Virus record (IMG/VR): IMGVR_UViG_3300029922_000100 | Location: 1 to 48,965 of that record | DNA: 48,965 nt | Source of the DNA: a virus | Direction: 5' to 3' (one strand) | Shown: in pieces, positions 30,567 to 38,288 of the stretch | Numbering within the stretch: position 1 is the stretch's first letter | How the letters are laid out: every line of letters starts with the position of its first letter | The notes under the pieces: model-generated | What the model was told of the DNA's origin: nothing | Seen by the model: the letters and a program-made list of their open reading frames with translations, nothing else | Database searches by the model: none | Made by a program: the position numbers and the translations under genes

Positions 30567-30700
30567 GGTGAATCACCCAGTTGCTAAAGCAACTTTGGCT
30601 TCTTGTTTCATCGAGACACAACTAATATTCGGTATACCAAATATCCCATTGGAGGTATCTCCACAAGCGTATATTCGGGCAATTCCTGCCCTATTTGTTT
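30567..30700 (-). ncRNA. predicted omega (re)RNA of TnpB
   Basis: By family knowledge the guide RNA scaffold overlaps the tnpB 3' end and terminates at the element's right end. Here the AGTTGC/GCAACT hairpin (30579-30594) and terminal GGGTGATTCACC fit. The guide would be the ~20 nt beyond 30567, which covers the late promoter of the adjacent virion gene. The 5' boundary is a guess. Confidence 0.5.
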
Positions 30701-31796
30701 CATTTAAAATTTTAAGACCAAATGCTTTTATATTAAGAGATGCATTGTAATCTCTATCTATGACCAAATTACAAGAAGGACAGAGATAAGTTCGAACTGA
30801 TAAACTTATTTTCTGTTTGCTACCACAAGACGAACATATCTGACTTGAAGGCGCAAATCTATCAATTTTGATTAGTTCCCCTCCGTTCCAAGCAAGTTTA
30901 TAAGTTAAATATGAAATGAATTGACTCCATCCCTGATCACTTATTGCTTTTGCTAATTTATGGTTTTTGGTCATATTTTTTACTGCTAAGTCTTCACATA
31001 TAACAATTGCGTTTTCATTGGCTATCTGAAAACTCAATTTGTGGAGAAAATCTCTTCTTTGAAATCTTACTTTTCTATGTTGTTTTGCTAATAATATTCG
31101 TGCTTTGTTTTGATTATTGCTTCCTTTCTTTTTATTACTATATTTCTTTTGTTTTGATTTTAATTTCTTCTCTGATTTCTTGAGATATCTCGGACTATCA
31201 ACCACAACACCATTGCTGTCAAATAGAAAATTTGTGATTCCTAAATCAATTCCCGTTATATCATTTTCAATAGATTTTACTTTTTTTACAACTGGAACAA
31301 AATCTATATCGCAAAGGCAAGAAACATACCACTGATCAACATCTTTGGTTATGGTAATTGATTTCAAATTACCTATCAGTTCTCTATGTCTAATCCATTT
31401 CATTTCACCTAATTTTGGAATTTTAATGAATTTAGAACCAGTTTTTATTTGATCATATTGCTGAGGTATTTTAATTCCTTGTTGCCTTCCGTTTTTCTTC
31501 TTAAATTTTGGAAAACCAAGTTTTCGTTTGTAACAATTTCTGAGTGCTCCATCTAATTGAAGAGCTACTTGTTGTAAACTCTGGCTTGGAGCAGAAATCC
31601 AGTTGTGTTCTTGTTTTAATATCGGCAATGAGTTTGCCATTTCAAATTTGAAATTGAATTTCTTTTCTAATTTATATCTCTTAATATTTGATTTGAGAAA
31701 GTTATTCCAAACGAAGCGTAGTTGTCCTTGCCATTCGTTCAAGATTTTCTCTTGTTCTTTGGTTGGATATACCCGATATTTAAATGCTTTGTGCAT
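30573..31796 (-). CDS. tnpB: TnpB RNA-guided nuclease (IS605 OrfB)
   Basis: A 407-residue protein with all expected parts: the N-terminal helix-turn-helix region (KYRVYPTKEQ...), RuvC-I GIDLGITNF (D184), RuvC-II VICEDLAVKNM (E268), a zinc finger C321/C324...C339/C342, and RuvC-III DRDYNAS (D347/D349). The catalytic triad is intact. TnpB uses an RNA from its own 3' end to cut DNA at the empty insertion site. The gene lies in the head operon direction between two late structural genes. Confidence 0.92.
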   Translation of the reverse strand: MHKAFKYRVYPTKEQEKILNEWQGQLRFVWNNFLKSNIKRYKLEKKFNFKFEMANSLPILKQEHNWISAPSQSLQQVALQLDGALRNCYKRKLGFPKFKKKNGRQQGIKIPQQYDQIKTGSKFIKIPKLGEMKWIRHRELIGNLKSITITKDVDQWYVSCLCDIDFVPVVKKVKSIENDITGIDLGITNFLFDSNGVVVDSPRYLKKSEKKLKSKQKKYSNKKKGSNNQNKARILLAKQHRKVRFQRRDFLHKLSFQIANENAIVICEDLAVKNMTKNHKLAKAISDQGWSQFISYLTYKLAWNGGELIKIDRFAPSSQICSSCGSKQKISLSVRTYLCPSCNLVIDRDYNASLNIKAFGLKILNETNRAGIARIYACGDTSNGIFGIPNISCVSMKQEAKVALATG

Positions 31797-31907
31797 ATAC
31801 TTCTATTTATACATTTTATTTTGTTTTAATATAAATGTTAAATATTTATTTTGGTTTTGTAACAGAAAATTCATCCACGGAGCTTCTGTGGTTTTCTTTT
31901 CTGGACG

Positions 31908-31915
31908 GATAAATA
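31908..31915 (+). promoter_or_regulatory. late promoter GATAAATA, leaderless spacing
   Basis: GATAAATA ends 5 bp before ATG 31921 (GATAAATACATATATG), so transcription should begin at or next to the start codon. Confidence 0.6.
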
Positions 31916-31920
31916 CATAT

Positions 31921-33414
31921 ATGCGATATAACGAAATATTAACAGAAGCAACACGCGGAATGTTCATTCGTTCTCAGGAAAGAGCAATGTTTACAAATAC
32001 TGAGGGAAGAACTATTACTGCTATTGGTAATGTAATATTTCCAGAAGATGCTTTATTTTATGATAATGATACGATTGATAATTTGCCATTGGAAGCAAAA
32101 GAATTACCACCCGCTGAACAAAAAAAATTATTGAAAACGGGTCAGCAAAAAGTTATGGAAGTATTGAATATTTATAGAAGACAGACTCGTATACCATTAG
32201 CAAATTGGCATGTAATTAATACAGTTGGTCGCGCAGCAATGATTACTCTTTGGAAAAATGATAGAAATGAAACTGTAGCTTTTGTGAAATTATTTAATGC
32301 TAAGAGTATGGGAGCAATACCATTTTTCTGGTCCAATGCAGATTTTGCTAGAGAAACTGGATATTCTATTCGTAATGCATCCCAACAAAAATCTGATTTA
32401 AATTTAAAACCAAGCACTGTTGTTGGAACGGATGCTAATCTTACTATTGATGAAGCTATAGAACAGATTGAAACAAATATTGCAACCCATGATGAATTAG
32501 CACCTGATATTCGGTTTCAAGTAGTAAATTTAATTAAAAATGTTGAATCTGGGTTTGTTTCACCTGTTGCCAATGCTTCGATATATTCTAATTCTTATGA
32601 GGTTGATCTTGGAGAAACTGCTGCCCCAATAGCCTTGTTAACTGGTCATTTTGTTTCTGGAGCATATCAACAAGTAGAAGAACAGTTATTGAAACCAATG
32701 GGTTCAAGTTGGAGAAAAATTAAACGCATTAGTTATCCAATGAATGATAGTGAAGTTTTAGTGGATAGTTTTTTAATATTAAATAAAGGCACCAAGATAG
32801 GAGTTAGCTCCAAAGATAAAAAAGGTGGAGCAGCGGCAAGTATAACAAGTTTAACTTCTGAAATTGAAACTAATCCAGAAAGATATGTTGATTTGCAGGA
32901 ACAGAAAAAATATAAGTATTTGTTTAATATTTTAAATCTATTGAAAGATAAATCTGCGGAAGATGGTCCTTTAGAATTAGGTATAATTTATAAAGTAATT
33001 ACAAAAGAAGAACGCGCCGAAATAAAAAAAGCTATTGCTGATCCGAATATGGATAAAAAACAGTTGTCTCAAAATTTGAAAACATTGTTAAAAAATCCAA
33101 TATATCAACCAATCAAAACTAATCAAAACTATACTATTGGTTATCATTTACTGACAACAGTTGCTCATATAGTTTCAGAACAATATCTTAATAAGAATAC
33201 AAAAATTGTTTCTCAGTTTTTTAAAGATATAATGAGCCGTTCGAATATGATTCAGGTTAAAACTTCAATGAAAAAAGTTGGGGATGATGCATACTTTTCT
33301 AATTTTAGCGTCATTTGGCCACCAACATTTACTGGAACAGTTCGATTCTATTCAAGAAAAAATTACAGTGCAAGTTCTCGCCCAACGGGGAAGATGTCAT
33401 TTAAGATTACTTAG
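31921..33414 (+). CDS. conserved phage protein, probable virion component, no ribosome binding site
   Basis: A 497-residue protein from MRYNEILTEATRG at 31921; the longer upstream frame runs through the left end of the TnpB element and lacks coding character. The central region (ETAAPIALLTGHFVSGAYQQVEEQLL) and N-terminal leader-like sequence are typical of large-phage proteins of unknown function expressed late. The stop overlaps the end of the convergent small-protein array by 4 bp. Confidence 0.65.
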   Translation: MRYNEILTEATRGMFIRSQERAMFTNTEGRTITAIGNVIFPEDALFYDNDTIDNLPLEAKELPPAEQKKLLKTGQQKVMEVLNIYRRQTRIPLANWHVINTVGRAAMITLWKNDRNETVAFVKLFNAKSMGAIPFFWSNADFARETGYSIRNASQQKSDLNLKPSTVVGTDANLTIDEAIEQIETNIATHDELAPDIRFQVVNLIKNVESGFVSPVANASIYSNSYEVDLGETAAPIALLTGHFVSGAYQQVEEQLLKPMGSSWRKIKRISYPMNDSEVLVDSFLILNKGTKIGVSSKDKKGGAAASITSLTSEIETNPERYVDLQEQKKYKYLFNILNLLKDKSAEDGPLELGIIYKVITKEERAEIKKAIADPNMDKKQLSQNLKTLLKNPIYQPIKTNQNYTIGYHLLTTVAHIVSEQYLNKNTKIVSQFFKDIMSRSNMIQVKTSMKKVGDDAYFSNFSVIWPPTFTGTVRFYSRKNYSASSRPTGKMSFKIT

Positions 33415-33614
33415 CTTTCTAGTTTATCTAAAAATTGCTTTTGAATTATGTTCATTGTTGTTGTCCATGCTTCTTTTGATGTGTTTCCCTGAGTAAGCCA
33501 AAAAGTTGCAACTGCACAAGATATATAATATTTTTTAGCATTCATGGGATATTCCTTGAGTCGAATACATCTAGAATTGGGATATAATGATAAAACAAAT
33601 TGTTTAGCAATCAT
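33411..33614 (-). CDS. FV-IYPdA family, minus array member 15
   Basis: 67 residues; last gene of the minus operon. N-terminus KQFVLSLYPNS, C-terminus EAWTTTMNIIQKQFLDKLES. Overlaps the previous member by ATGA and the convergent gene by 4 bp. The variable core has YYISCAVATFWLTQ. Confidence 0.75.
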   Translation of the reverse strand: MIAKQFVLSLYPNSRCIRLKEYPMNAKKYYISCAVATFWLTQGNTSKEAWTTTMNIIQKQFLDKLES

Positions 33615-33838
33615 GATTCGAACTTCCTTAACATATCTTGTTGAATATTATTCCAAGCATCTTTCCATGCTTCTTTTACAGTATACTTACTCGCACTTAA
33701 ATATACATAACTTCCAGTTTTCCAATCAGCAACAGCATATTTGCTTAGTTTCCAAGTTACAATATTATAACCATAATAAAAATGAGCATCTGGATAGATG
33801 GATATTACTTTTTGTCTATATGTCAGTCTATGTGTCAT
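33611..33838 (-). CDS. FV-IYPdA family, minus array member 14
   Basis: 75 residues, of the YRQKV subtype: MTHRLTYRQKVISIYPDAHF. Ending EAWKDAWNNIQQDMLRKFES closely matches plus-array members at 41859 and 42322, showing exchange or common origin between the two arrays. Confidence 0.78.
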   Translation of the reverse strand: MTHRLTYRQKVISIYPDAHFYYGYNIVTWKLSKYAVADWKTGSYVYLSASKYTVKEAWKDAWNNIQQDMLRKFES

Positions 33839-34038
33839 GATTCTAATCTTTCCAACATTTCCTTTTTAATTTCATTTGTTGCATTCCGCCATGCACCAGA
33901 TTCATACACATACATATAGCTTATCCAATTCCATATAGTTGTTGCCGCATCATCAATAATAACATATTTTTTATGATATCTTATATAATGTGCATTTGCC
34001 ATTGGATAAATAGATTTTACAAACTCTTTATCAGTCAT
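33835..34038 (-). CDS. FV-IYPdA family, minus array member 13
   Basis: 67 residues. MTDKEFVKSIYPMANAHY, then a Tyr/Trp-rich core (TTIWNWISYMYVYES), ending KKEMLERLES. ATGA overlap with both neighbours. Confidence 0.78.
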   Translation of the reverse strand: MTDKEFVKSIYPMANAHYIRYHKKYVIIDDAATTIWNWISYMYVYESGAWRNATNEIKKEMLERLES

Positions 34039-34238
34039 GATTCGAACCTTTCCAACATTCTTTTTCTTAAAATATCAGCCGCTTTCTTCCATGCCATTTT
34101 TGGTGTATTTGCTCTAGCAGCGGTTCCAAACCACATTGTATTTGGATAAGCAACAATTATATATTTCTCAGGACCAGAACAATACTCAGCACAATAAGCA
34201 CCAGTAGAAGACAATTTTACGAAATTTTTATTGGTCAT
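34035..34238 (-). CDS. FV-IYPdA family, minus array member 12
   Basis: 67 residues from ATG 34238 (MTNKNFVKLSSTGAYCAEY). The IYPdA motif is altered to LSSTGAY. The C-terminus MAWKKAADILRKRMLERFES is canonical. A longer frame upstream only re-reads the neighbour. Confidence 0.7.
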   Translation of the reverse strand: MTNKNFVKLSSTGAYCAEYCSGPEKYIIVAYPNTMWFGTAARANTPKMAWKKAADILRKRMLERFES

Positions 34239-34435
34239 TATGCTTCCAGCTTTTGCAACATGGTTCTTTGAATATTTTTTGCTGCATTTTCCCAAGCATA
34301 ACATTCATAATAATAGTCTTTACTTAACCATTGCCAATATTGAGCTTGTTTGTCAGCAACAATATAGAATTTTAAATATATTTGATAAGCCACTGCATTT
34401 GGATAAACATTTTGCACAAAAATTTTATCGTTCAT
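34238..34435 (-). CDS. FV-IYPdA family, minus array member 11
   Basis: 65 residues. MNDKIFVQNVYPNAVAYQ and AWENAAKNIQRTMLQKLEA; the core contains YWQWLSKDYYYECY. The stop shares its last base with the next start. Confidence 0.78.
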   Translation of the reverse strand: MNDKIFVQNVYPNAVAYQIYLKFYIVADKQAQYWQWLSKDYYYECYAWENAAKNIQRTMLQKLEA

Positions 34436-34677
34436 AATTCCAACTTTCTCAACATATTATGTTGAATGTATTCTGCTGCTTTCTTCCAAGCAATATCTTC
34501 CGTATCCTCAAAACCACTCAATAATAAACATGCCGCGCTAAAATAATTATAAAATTGATCATTAACAATAACAATCATATCTGCTGGAAGATTACGATTA
34601 CATACTTTGCAATATCCTGCACTTAAAGCAACAGCATTGGGATATATTGCTTGAACAAAATTTTTAGCATCGGACAT
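34432..34677 (-). CDS. FV-IYPdA family, minus array member 10, Cys-containing core
   Basis: 81 residues, one of the longest. The variable centre contains CKVCNRNLP and a further cysteine at ACLL, absent from its neighbours. Ends KKAAEYIQHNMLRKLEL. Confidence 0.75.
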   Translation of the reverse strand: MSDAKNFVQAIYPNAVALSAGYCKVCNRNLPADMIVIVNDQFYNYFSAACLLLSGFEDTEDIAWKKAAEYIQHNMLRKLEL

Positions 34678-34678
34678 A

Positions 34679-34912
34679 TTATACTTCTAACTTTTTAAGG
34701 CATTCTTTTTGAATATATTTAACTGCCATATACCATGCCCACCCTTCGGTATTTCCAACACCAATTTCATTATAACAACCGATTTCATTAATGCTATGTG
34801 CCTGATATACTCGATATTGTATAATACCCATCCATGCACCACCACCCGGAGATGTATGGGTAACATGTGCTGTTGGATATATACTCTTCACGAATTGTTC
34901 ATTTTTGTTCAT
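34679..34912 (-). CDS. FV-IYPdA family, minus array member 9
   Basis: 77 residues with a glycine-rich insert (SPGGGAWMGIIQYRVYQ). Ends in LKKLEV where most members have LRKLES. One base separates it from the next start. Confidence 0.75.
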   Translation of the reverse strand: MNKNEQFVKSIYPTAHVTHTSPGGGAWMGIIQYRVYQAHSINEIGCYNEIGVGNTEGWAWYMAVKYIQKECLKKLEV

Positions 34913-35151
34913 TCTGATTCCAATTTCTTTAACATCATTTTTTCAATAAAATCCCATGCTTTCATCCAAGCATAATATTCTGATTCAATACCATCATATA
35001 TATTCATTCTATCGCTTGTAATTTTCATCAAACCATCATAAATAAAACCATCCGAGAAATGGGCCTTCGGATAAACCGCAATCACTCGCTGTTTATGATA
35101 TTCGATAAGCGGAATAAGATGCATATTGATAAAAGATTGATTTAGTTTCAT
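34909..35151 (-). CDS. FV-IYPdA family, minus array member 8, N-terminal extension
   Basis: 80 residues from ATG 35151. An extra ~15 residues (MKLNQSFINMHLIPLIEY) precede HKQRVIAVYPKAHF. Ends MMLKKLESE, one residue past the usual end. Confidence 0.72.
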   Translation of the reverse strand: MKLNQSFINMHLIPLIEYHKQRVIAVYPKAHFSDGFIYDGLMKITSDRMNIYDGIESEYYAWMKAWDFIEKMMLKKLESE

Positions 35152-35360
35152 GACTCCAGCTTCCTTAGCATTTCTTTGCGCAAAAATTTTGCTGTTTCTG
35201 CCCATGCAGACTTTGCCGTAACACAATTAAACAGTGATCGTGGGAAAATTGCAGTATTAAGATTAAAAATAGGACTATATGAAATATACCAGATAAGATT
35301 CTGATCTTGATAGGCTTTTGCCGTTGAAACGACACTTTGCACAAATTGTTTATTAGTCAT
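35148..35360 (-). CDS. FV-IYPdA family, minus array member 7
   Basis: 70 residues. MTNKQFVQSVVSTAKAYQ (IYP changed to VVS) and SAWAETAKFLRKEMLRKLES. The core has IWYISYSPIFNLNTAIF. Confidence 0.75.
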   Translation of the reverse strand: MTNKQFVQSVVSTAKAYQDQNLIWYISYSPIFNLNTAIFPRSLFNCVTAKSAWAETAKFLRKEMLRKLES

Positions 35361-35557
35361 TATGACTCCAGCTTCCTTAACATCGTTTTCCTCAAATCAT
35401 CAGCGGCCATTTTCCAAGAACCAGTGGCACTTTTTGCTGTTGAATCCCAAATTAACCACTTACCTATTATAATATTAGTCATCCTAACTCCATTGCAATA
35501 AAATTTTTTAGATTTGGCATCTGGATAAATACTCAAAACAAATTCTTTATTTGTCAT
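35360..35557 (-). CDS. FV-IYPdA family, minus array member 6
   Basis: 65 residues and close to the family consensus: MTNKEFVLSIYPDAKSKK at the start, SWKMAADDLRKTMLRKLES at the end. The stop shares one base with the next ATG. Confidence 0.8.
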   Translation of the reverse strand: MTNKEFVLSIYPDAKSKKFYCNGVRMTNIIIGKWLIWDSTAKSATGSWKMAADDLRKTMLRKLES

Positions 35558-35558
35558 T

Positions 35559-35741
35559 CTATGACTCCAGCTTCCTCAGCATTTCGAGTTCAATAATTTT
35601 CCATGCATTCTCCCACGCCAAAGACTCAAAACACATATCTTGGCTCAATGGATTAATATCATTAAATACAACGAATCCTGAAAAACTTTTTCCAAGAAAA
35701 GCATCTGGATAAATATCAAGAACTTTTTGACGATATATCAT
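35559..35741 (-). CDS. FV-IYPdA family, minus array member 5
   Basis: 60 residues, the shortest intact member: MIYRQKVLDIYPDAFLGKS...LAWENAWKIIELEMLRKLES. YRQKV subtype. Confidence 0.78.
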   Translation of the reverse strand: MIYRQKVLDIYPDAFLGKSFSGFVVFNDINPLSQDMCFESLAWENAWKIIELEMLRKLES

Positions 35742-35938
35742 GACTCTAATTTCCTTAACATTGAATTTTTAATAGTATTTTTTATTGCAGTCCATCGTTT
35801 ATTTTTTCCGGGATCACGTGACATAATAGTAATAAGTTTCCCTGCATATGATTCGCGCACATCAATATACGTGCTACCCCATTTAATTATAACAATATTT
35901 GGGTATATATTTCGCACGAATTGTTCATCTTTTGTCAT
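35738..35938 (-). CDS. FV-IYPdA family, minus array member 4
   Basis: 66 residues. MTKDEQFVRNIYPNIVIIKW; the AW-x2-A core is changed to RWTAIKNTIKNSMLRKLES. ATGA overlaps on both sides. Confidence 0.75.
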   Translation of the reverse strand: MTKDEQFVRNIYPNIVIIKWGSTYIDVRESYAGKLITIMSRDPGKNKRWTAIKNTIKNSMLRKLES

Positions 35939-36129
35939 GATTCAAGTTTCCTTAGCATCTCTGTTCGATATAGATCAGCTATTCTTTTCCAAGAACCATT
36001 CTCAGAATTTGCAAGGGTTAACCAAGCACTGCCAACTTTTCCGTATCTTGTAGTCATCATCCAACCCGGTGGGTATCTTTTAACTTTTGCGGTCGGTTCA
36101 ACATTCAGAACAAATTCTTTGTCTGTCAT
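35935..36129 (-). CDS. FV-IYPdA family, minus array member 3
   Basis: 64 residues. MTDKEFVLNVEPTAKVKRYPPGW (IYP changed to VEP) and GSWKRIADLYRTEMLRKLES. Starts directly after the preceding stop. Confidence 0.75.
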   Translation of the reverse strand: MTDKEFVLNVEPTAKVKRYPPGWMMTTRYGKVGSAWLTLANSENGSWKRIADLYRTEMLRKLES

Positions 36130-36330
36130 TTAAGACTCCAGTTTCCTTAGCATATCCATCTTAATTCTCTTCGCGACCTCTTCCCACGCATGGTCTTCGA
36201 AATAATAAAAACCACTAATAAACATATAGCTATGACCAATATCATCAACTATGCAATGTTTTATAGAGTCTTTTCTGCAATAATCCGTTGCGTTAGGATA
36301 TATAGAAAGAACTAAATCTTTATCTTTCAT
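36130..36330 (-). CDS. FV-IYPdA family, minus array member 2
   Basis: 66 residues. MKDKDLVLSIYPNATDYCRKD and HAWEEVAKRIKMDMLRKLES. ATGA overlap with member 1. Confidence 0.78.
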   Translation of the reverse strand: MKDKDLVLSIYPNATDYCRKDSIKHCIVDDIGHSYMFISGFYYFEDHAWEEVAKRIKMDMLRKLES

Positions 36331-36524
36331 GATTCAAATTTTCTTAAAGTTCTTACCGCAATTCTATTCTTATACCATTTAAAAGCATTACTCCATGCTT
36401 TATCACGAGTGTCTCCCCACGCTTCGCATACACCATTGATTACGACATGATAATTATTCATACCAAGAGTTTTGTGGCATGATGCATATTTATATGTCTC
36501 GATAATTCGTTGGCGATATGTCAT
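36327..36524 (-). CDS. FV-IYPdA family, minus array member 1, divergent
   Basis: 65 residues from ATG 36524, which has a GGAGG ribosome binding site; an upstream in-frame ATG at 36539 overlaps that site. MTYRQRIIETYKYASCHK...KAWSNAFKWYKNRIAVRTLRKFES. It is the only member here with a strong ribosome binding site of its own; the others rely on coupling. Confidence 0.7.
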   Translation of the reverse strand: MTYRQRIIETYKYASCHKTLGMNNYHVVINGVCEAWGDTRDKAWSNAFKWYKNRIAVRTLRKFES

Positions 36525-36539
36525 TGTAAATTCCTCCAA

Positions 36540-36872
36540 TTACCGAACAATGTAGTTTGCGCCGTAAAGATTAACGGCGGTCTTCCAGCCATAATTGGCA
36601 TCGAAAATATTTCCGCGAACATGTTTTGCTGGCGCGGCCCAAGTAGCGGCCTTGTAAATATCACCGTTTGCCTTGGATACGAAACAATAAACTGAACGGC
36701 TACTGCCATCGTGACTAGCTGTGACGATCTTGAAGTTCTTGCTACCCTCGACAATGCTGATAACGGCAGGAACAAGATTTGGCAAATCCTTTATGTAGTG
36801 GGTGATAGTTTCGCTCTGAACCTTGGCCACGAAACCGTTGACACGATCAATCACTTTTTGCGATGCCTTCAT
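36540..36872 (-). CDS. conserved phage protein of unknown function
   Basis: A 110-residue basic protein (MKASQKVIDRVNGFVAKV..., GDIYKAATWAAPAKHVRGNIFD). The KA-x-W-x-APAKHARGNI-type pattern occurs in proteins of several large phages. First gene behind the promoter at 36904-36932, with a GGGAGAGAAAA ribosome binding site; the 15-member array follows. Confidence 0.7.
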   Translation of the reverse strand: MKASQKVIDRVNGFVAKVQSETITHYIKDLPNLVPAVISIVEGSKNFKIVTASHDGSSRSVYCFVSKANGDIYKAATWAAPAKHVRGNIFDANYGWKTAVNLYGANYIVR

Positions 36873-36903
36873 GTTTTTCTCTCCCTCTCTTGACTACATA
36901 TAT

Positions 36904-36932
36904 AGTATATCAAATAGATCGTAAGAAGTCAA
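36904..36932 (-). promoter_or_regulatory. sigma70-type promoter of the minus array
   Basis: Minus strand TTGACT, 17-bp spacer ending in TTTGA, TATACT. It drives the 110-residue gene and probably all fifteen downstream paralogues as one operon. Confidence 0.8.
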
Positions 36933-36981
36933 CCAAAATCTGATATATTTTACTTAAAATAAAGTGATTGTTTTCTGTTAT

Positions 36982-37227
36982 TTAACTGATATTCTCCCTC
37001 GAAAGTCCAGTGTGCCGCCAGTAAAAAGTGTCACGATAATCTCTTTCATATGTATATTCTGGCTTGTCCTTTTGGGACCGAATACCGGTGTAGCAACATC
37101 CAATATGCTTGATTTTGTTATCAACACCAACAAAACACTCTTGAATCACAGTATCAACTGGTATTGCCGGACCATGATTGATCCAATAACCATCATTGTA
37201 AAATGTATCACCAACAAGCATAATCAT
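36982..37227 (-). CDS. hypothetical protein
   Basis: An 81-residue protein, unrecognised (MIMLVGDTFYNDGYWINHG..., ending RHTGLSRENIS). Its start overlaps the stop of the acidic gene upstream. Rich in Tyr and charged residues. Confidence 0.6.
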   Translation of the reverse strand: MIMLVGDTFYNDGYWINHGPAIPVDTVIQECFVGVDNKIKHIGCCYTGIRSQKDKPEYTYERDYRDTFYWRHTGLSRENIS

Positions 37228-37475
37228 TAAAATTCCTCTCCATCAAAATCACTAAAATCATCGTCAAAATTCGGAAATCCTGTGTACTCCGGCTCGTCAT
37301 AAAAGTCACCTTCATCTTCATCATAAAACGAGTCATAGGCATAGGACATATACTCATCCTCGCCATACATACCTTCATCATCAGCAGCCATTTCAACATC
37401 ATCTGCAATTTCGTCCATATAGACGAGAGTGAGTTCTTGGGGAAGTGTGAGCAAAGCGCGATTCGATCTGGTCAT
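37227..37475 (-). CDS. very acidic small protein
   Basis: An 82-residue protein; from residue ~22 on, nearly half the positions are Asp or Glu with many Tyr and Phe. The charge pattern is like that of DNA-mimic proteins, which some phages use against DNA-binding defence proteins; that role is only inference. Promoter at 37509-37537. Confidence 0.65.
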   Translation of the reverse strand: MTRSNRALLTLPQELTLVYMDEIADDVEMAADDEGMYGEDEYMSYAYDSFYDEDEGDFYDEPEYTGFPNFDDDFSDFDGEEF

Positions 37476-37508
37476 ATTTCTCTCCTGTCATTTCTTGACT
37501 ACAAGATT

Positions 37509-37537
37509 AGTATATCAAATTTTGGTTTGGTTGTCAA
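37509..37537 (-). promoter_or_regulatory. sigma70-type promoter
   Basis: Minus strand TTGACA, 17-bp spacer (ACCAAACCAAAATTTGA), TATACT, then TAATCTTGTAG. Nearly identical to the copies at 67, 37967 and 38253. Confidence 0.85.
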
Positions 37538-37541
37538 GAGA

Positions 37542-37925
37542 TTAGTTGATCTTTTGCACCCTGTTTTCCCAATCAAATGTTGTTTCCATTGGAACGTAAA
37601 TACTTGTTCCACGTGGCCTTCTGCCAAAACTATCATATGTAAGAATTACATGATATGCCTTGTATCCAAACGGTGTAACGGCTTCAACGATTTCGCGCAC
37701 ATCACCCTCAATATAGGAATCCAAACGTCCCTTTATAGGCTCAAAATCATAGGCGCGGATCGTATCACCAACCATTGCGACCCCTTCAAATTTGAGAGTG
37801 GGTTGTAGAGCAGCGCGGAGCATATCAGCAGCTTCCTTATATACATGACTGGAATTTGCATCGCTGGTTATGGCTTTGGTGATCAAATCATTGACAACAC
37901 CGTTGATTTTTTGTTCTAGTGTCAT
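37542..37925 (-). CDS. hypothetical protein
   Basis: A 127-residue protein. A helical N-terminus (MTLEQKINGVVNDLITKAI) precedes a beta-rich region (VGDTIRAYDFEPIKGRLDSYIEGDVREI) that looks like a small binding domain. Unrecognised. Preceded by GGGAGAAAAT and its own promoter at 37967. Confidence 0.65.
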   Translation of the reverse strand: MTLEQKINGVVNDLITKAITSDANSSHVYKEAADMLRAALQPTLKFEGVAMVGDTIRAYDFEPIKGRLDSYIEGDVREIVEAVTPFGYKAYHVILTYDSFGRRPRGTSIYVPMETTFDWENRVQKIN

Positions 37926-37966
37926 AATTTTCTCTCCCTTTCAAGGTTATTTCTGACTACAAGATT

Positions 37967-37995
37967 AGTATATCAAATTTTGGTTTGGTTGTCAA
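37967..37995 (-). promoter_or_regulatory. sigma70-type promoter
   Basis: Minus strand TTGACA, 17 bp, TATACT; identical to the promoter at 37509 over more than 40 bp. Confidence 0.85.
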
Positions 37996-38022
37996 GAGAT
38001 TAGTTAATCTTTTGTTCTAGTG

Positions 38023-38226
38023 TCATACATCCTCCCTTTCAAAAGAATACAAATCCAAACGGCAAATAACTTCACAAGACTCAAGTAATTGTTCAATGTT
38101 CCAAGAACTGTCTGGATCATTAAAAAATGTTACCTGTTGACCAGTATAATCATCAAATTCGTAAATTTTGACAAGTTCGCGCTCTACGAATCCTTTGGTT
38201 TGAACAACATAGATTCCGTTTTTCAT
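38023..38226 (-). CDS. hypothetical protein
   Basis: A 67-residue protein (MKNGIYVVQTKGFVERELVKIYEF..., acidic C-terminus). Unrecognised; compact beta-rich pattern. Own promoter at 38253-38281. Confidence 0.6.
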   Translation of the reverse strand: MKNGIYVVQTKGFVERELVKIYEFDDYTGQQVTFFNDPDSSWNIEQLLESCEVICRLDLYSFEREDV

Positions 38227-38252
38227 TTGAGTCCTTTCTCACTTACAAGATT

Positions 38253-38281
38253 AGTATATCAAATTTTGGTTTGGTTGTCAA
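38253..38281 (-). promoter_or_regulatory. sigma70-type promoter
   Basis: Minus strand TTGACA, 17 bp, TATACT. The -35 box touches the end of the upstream gene (stop at 38289). Confidence 0.85.
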
Positions 38282-38288
38282 CTAAAAA

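Larger units (their letters stand above)
30567..31900 (-). mobile_element. IS605/IS1341-type element, TnpB only
   Basis: About 1.33 kb containing an intact tnpB and no tnpA. The right end is well defined: the tnpB 3' end contains AAGTTGCTTTAGCAACT hairpin sequence followed by GGGTGATTCACC at 30578-30567, the usual terminal form of this family. The left end is less certain; a CCACAGAAGCTCCGTGG hairpin (31891-31875) plausibly marks it. Without TnpA it would depend on a transposase elsewhere. Confidence 0.7.

Noticed and set aside
30573-31796. Cas12-type effector with a CRISPR locus
   Set aside because: Size (407 residues), domain order and the right-end structure are those of TnpB; no CRISPR repeats are present.
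31603-31920. N-terminal extension of the 497-residue late gene to 603 residues
   Set aside because: The extension is antisense to tnpB and the element end; a late promoter sits just before ATG 31921.
33411-36524. Regular ~200-bp periodicity of conserved sequence resembling a repeat array
   Set aside because: It arises from tandem homologous genes with open frames and overlapping starts and stops; non-coding repeat arrays would not keep the frame.
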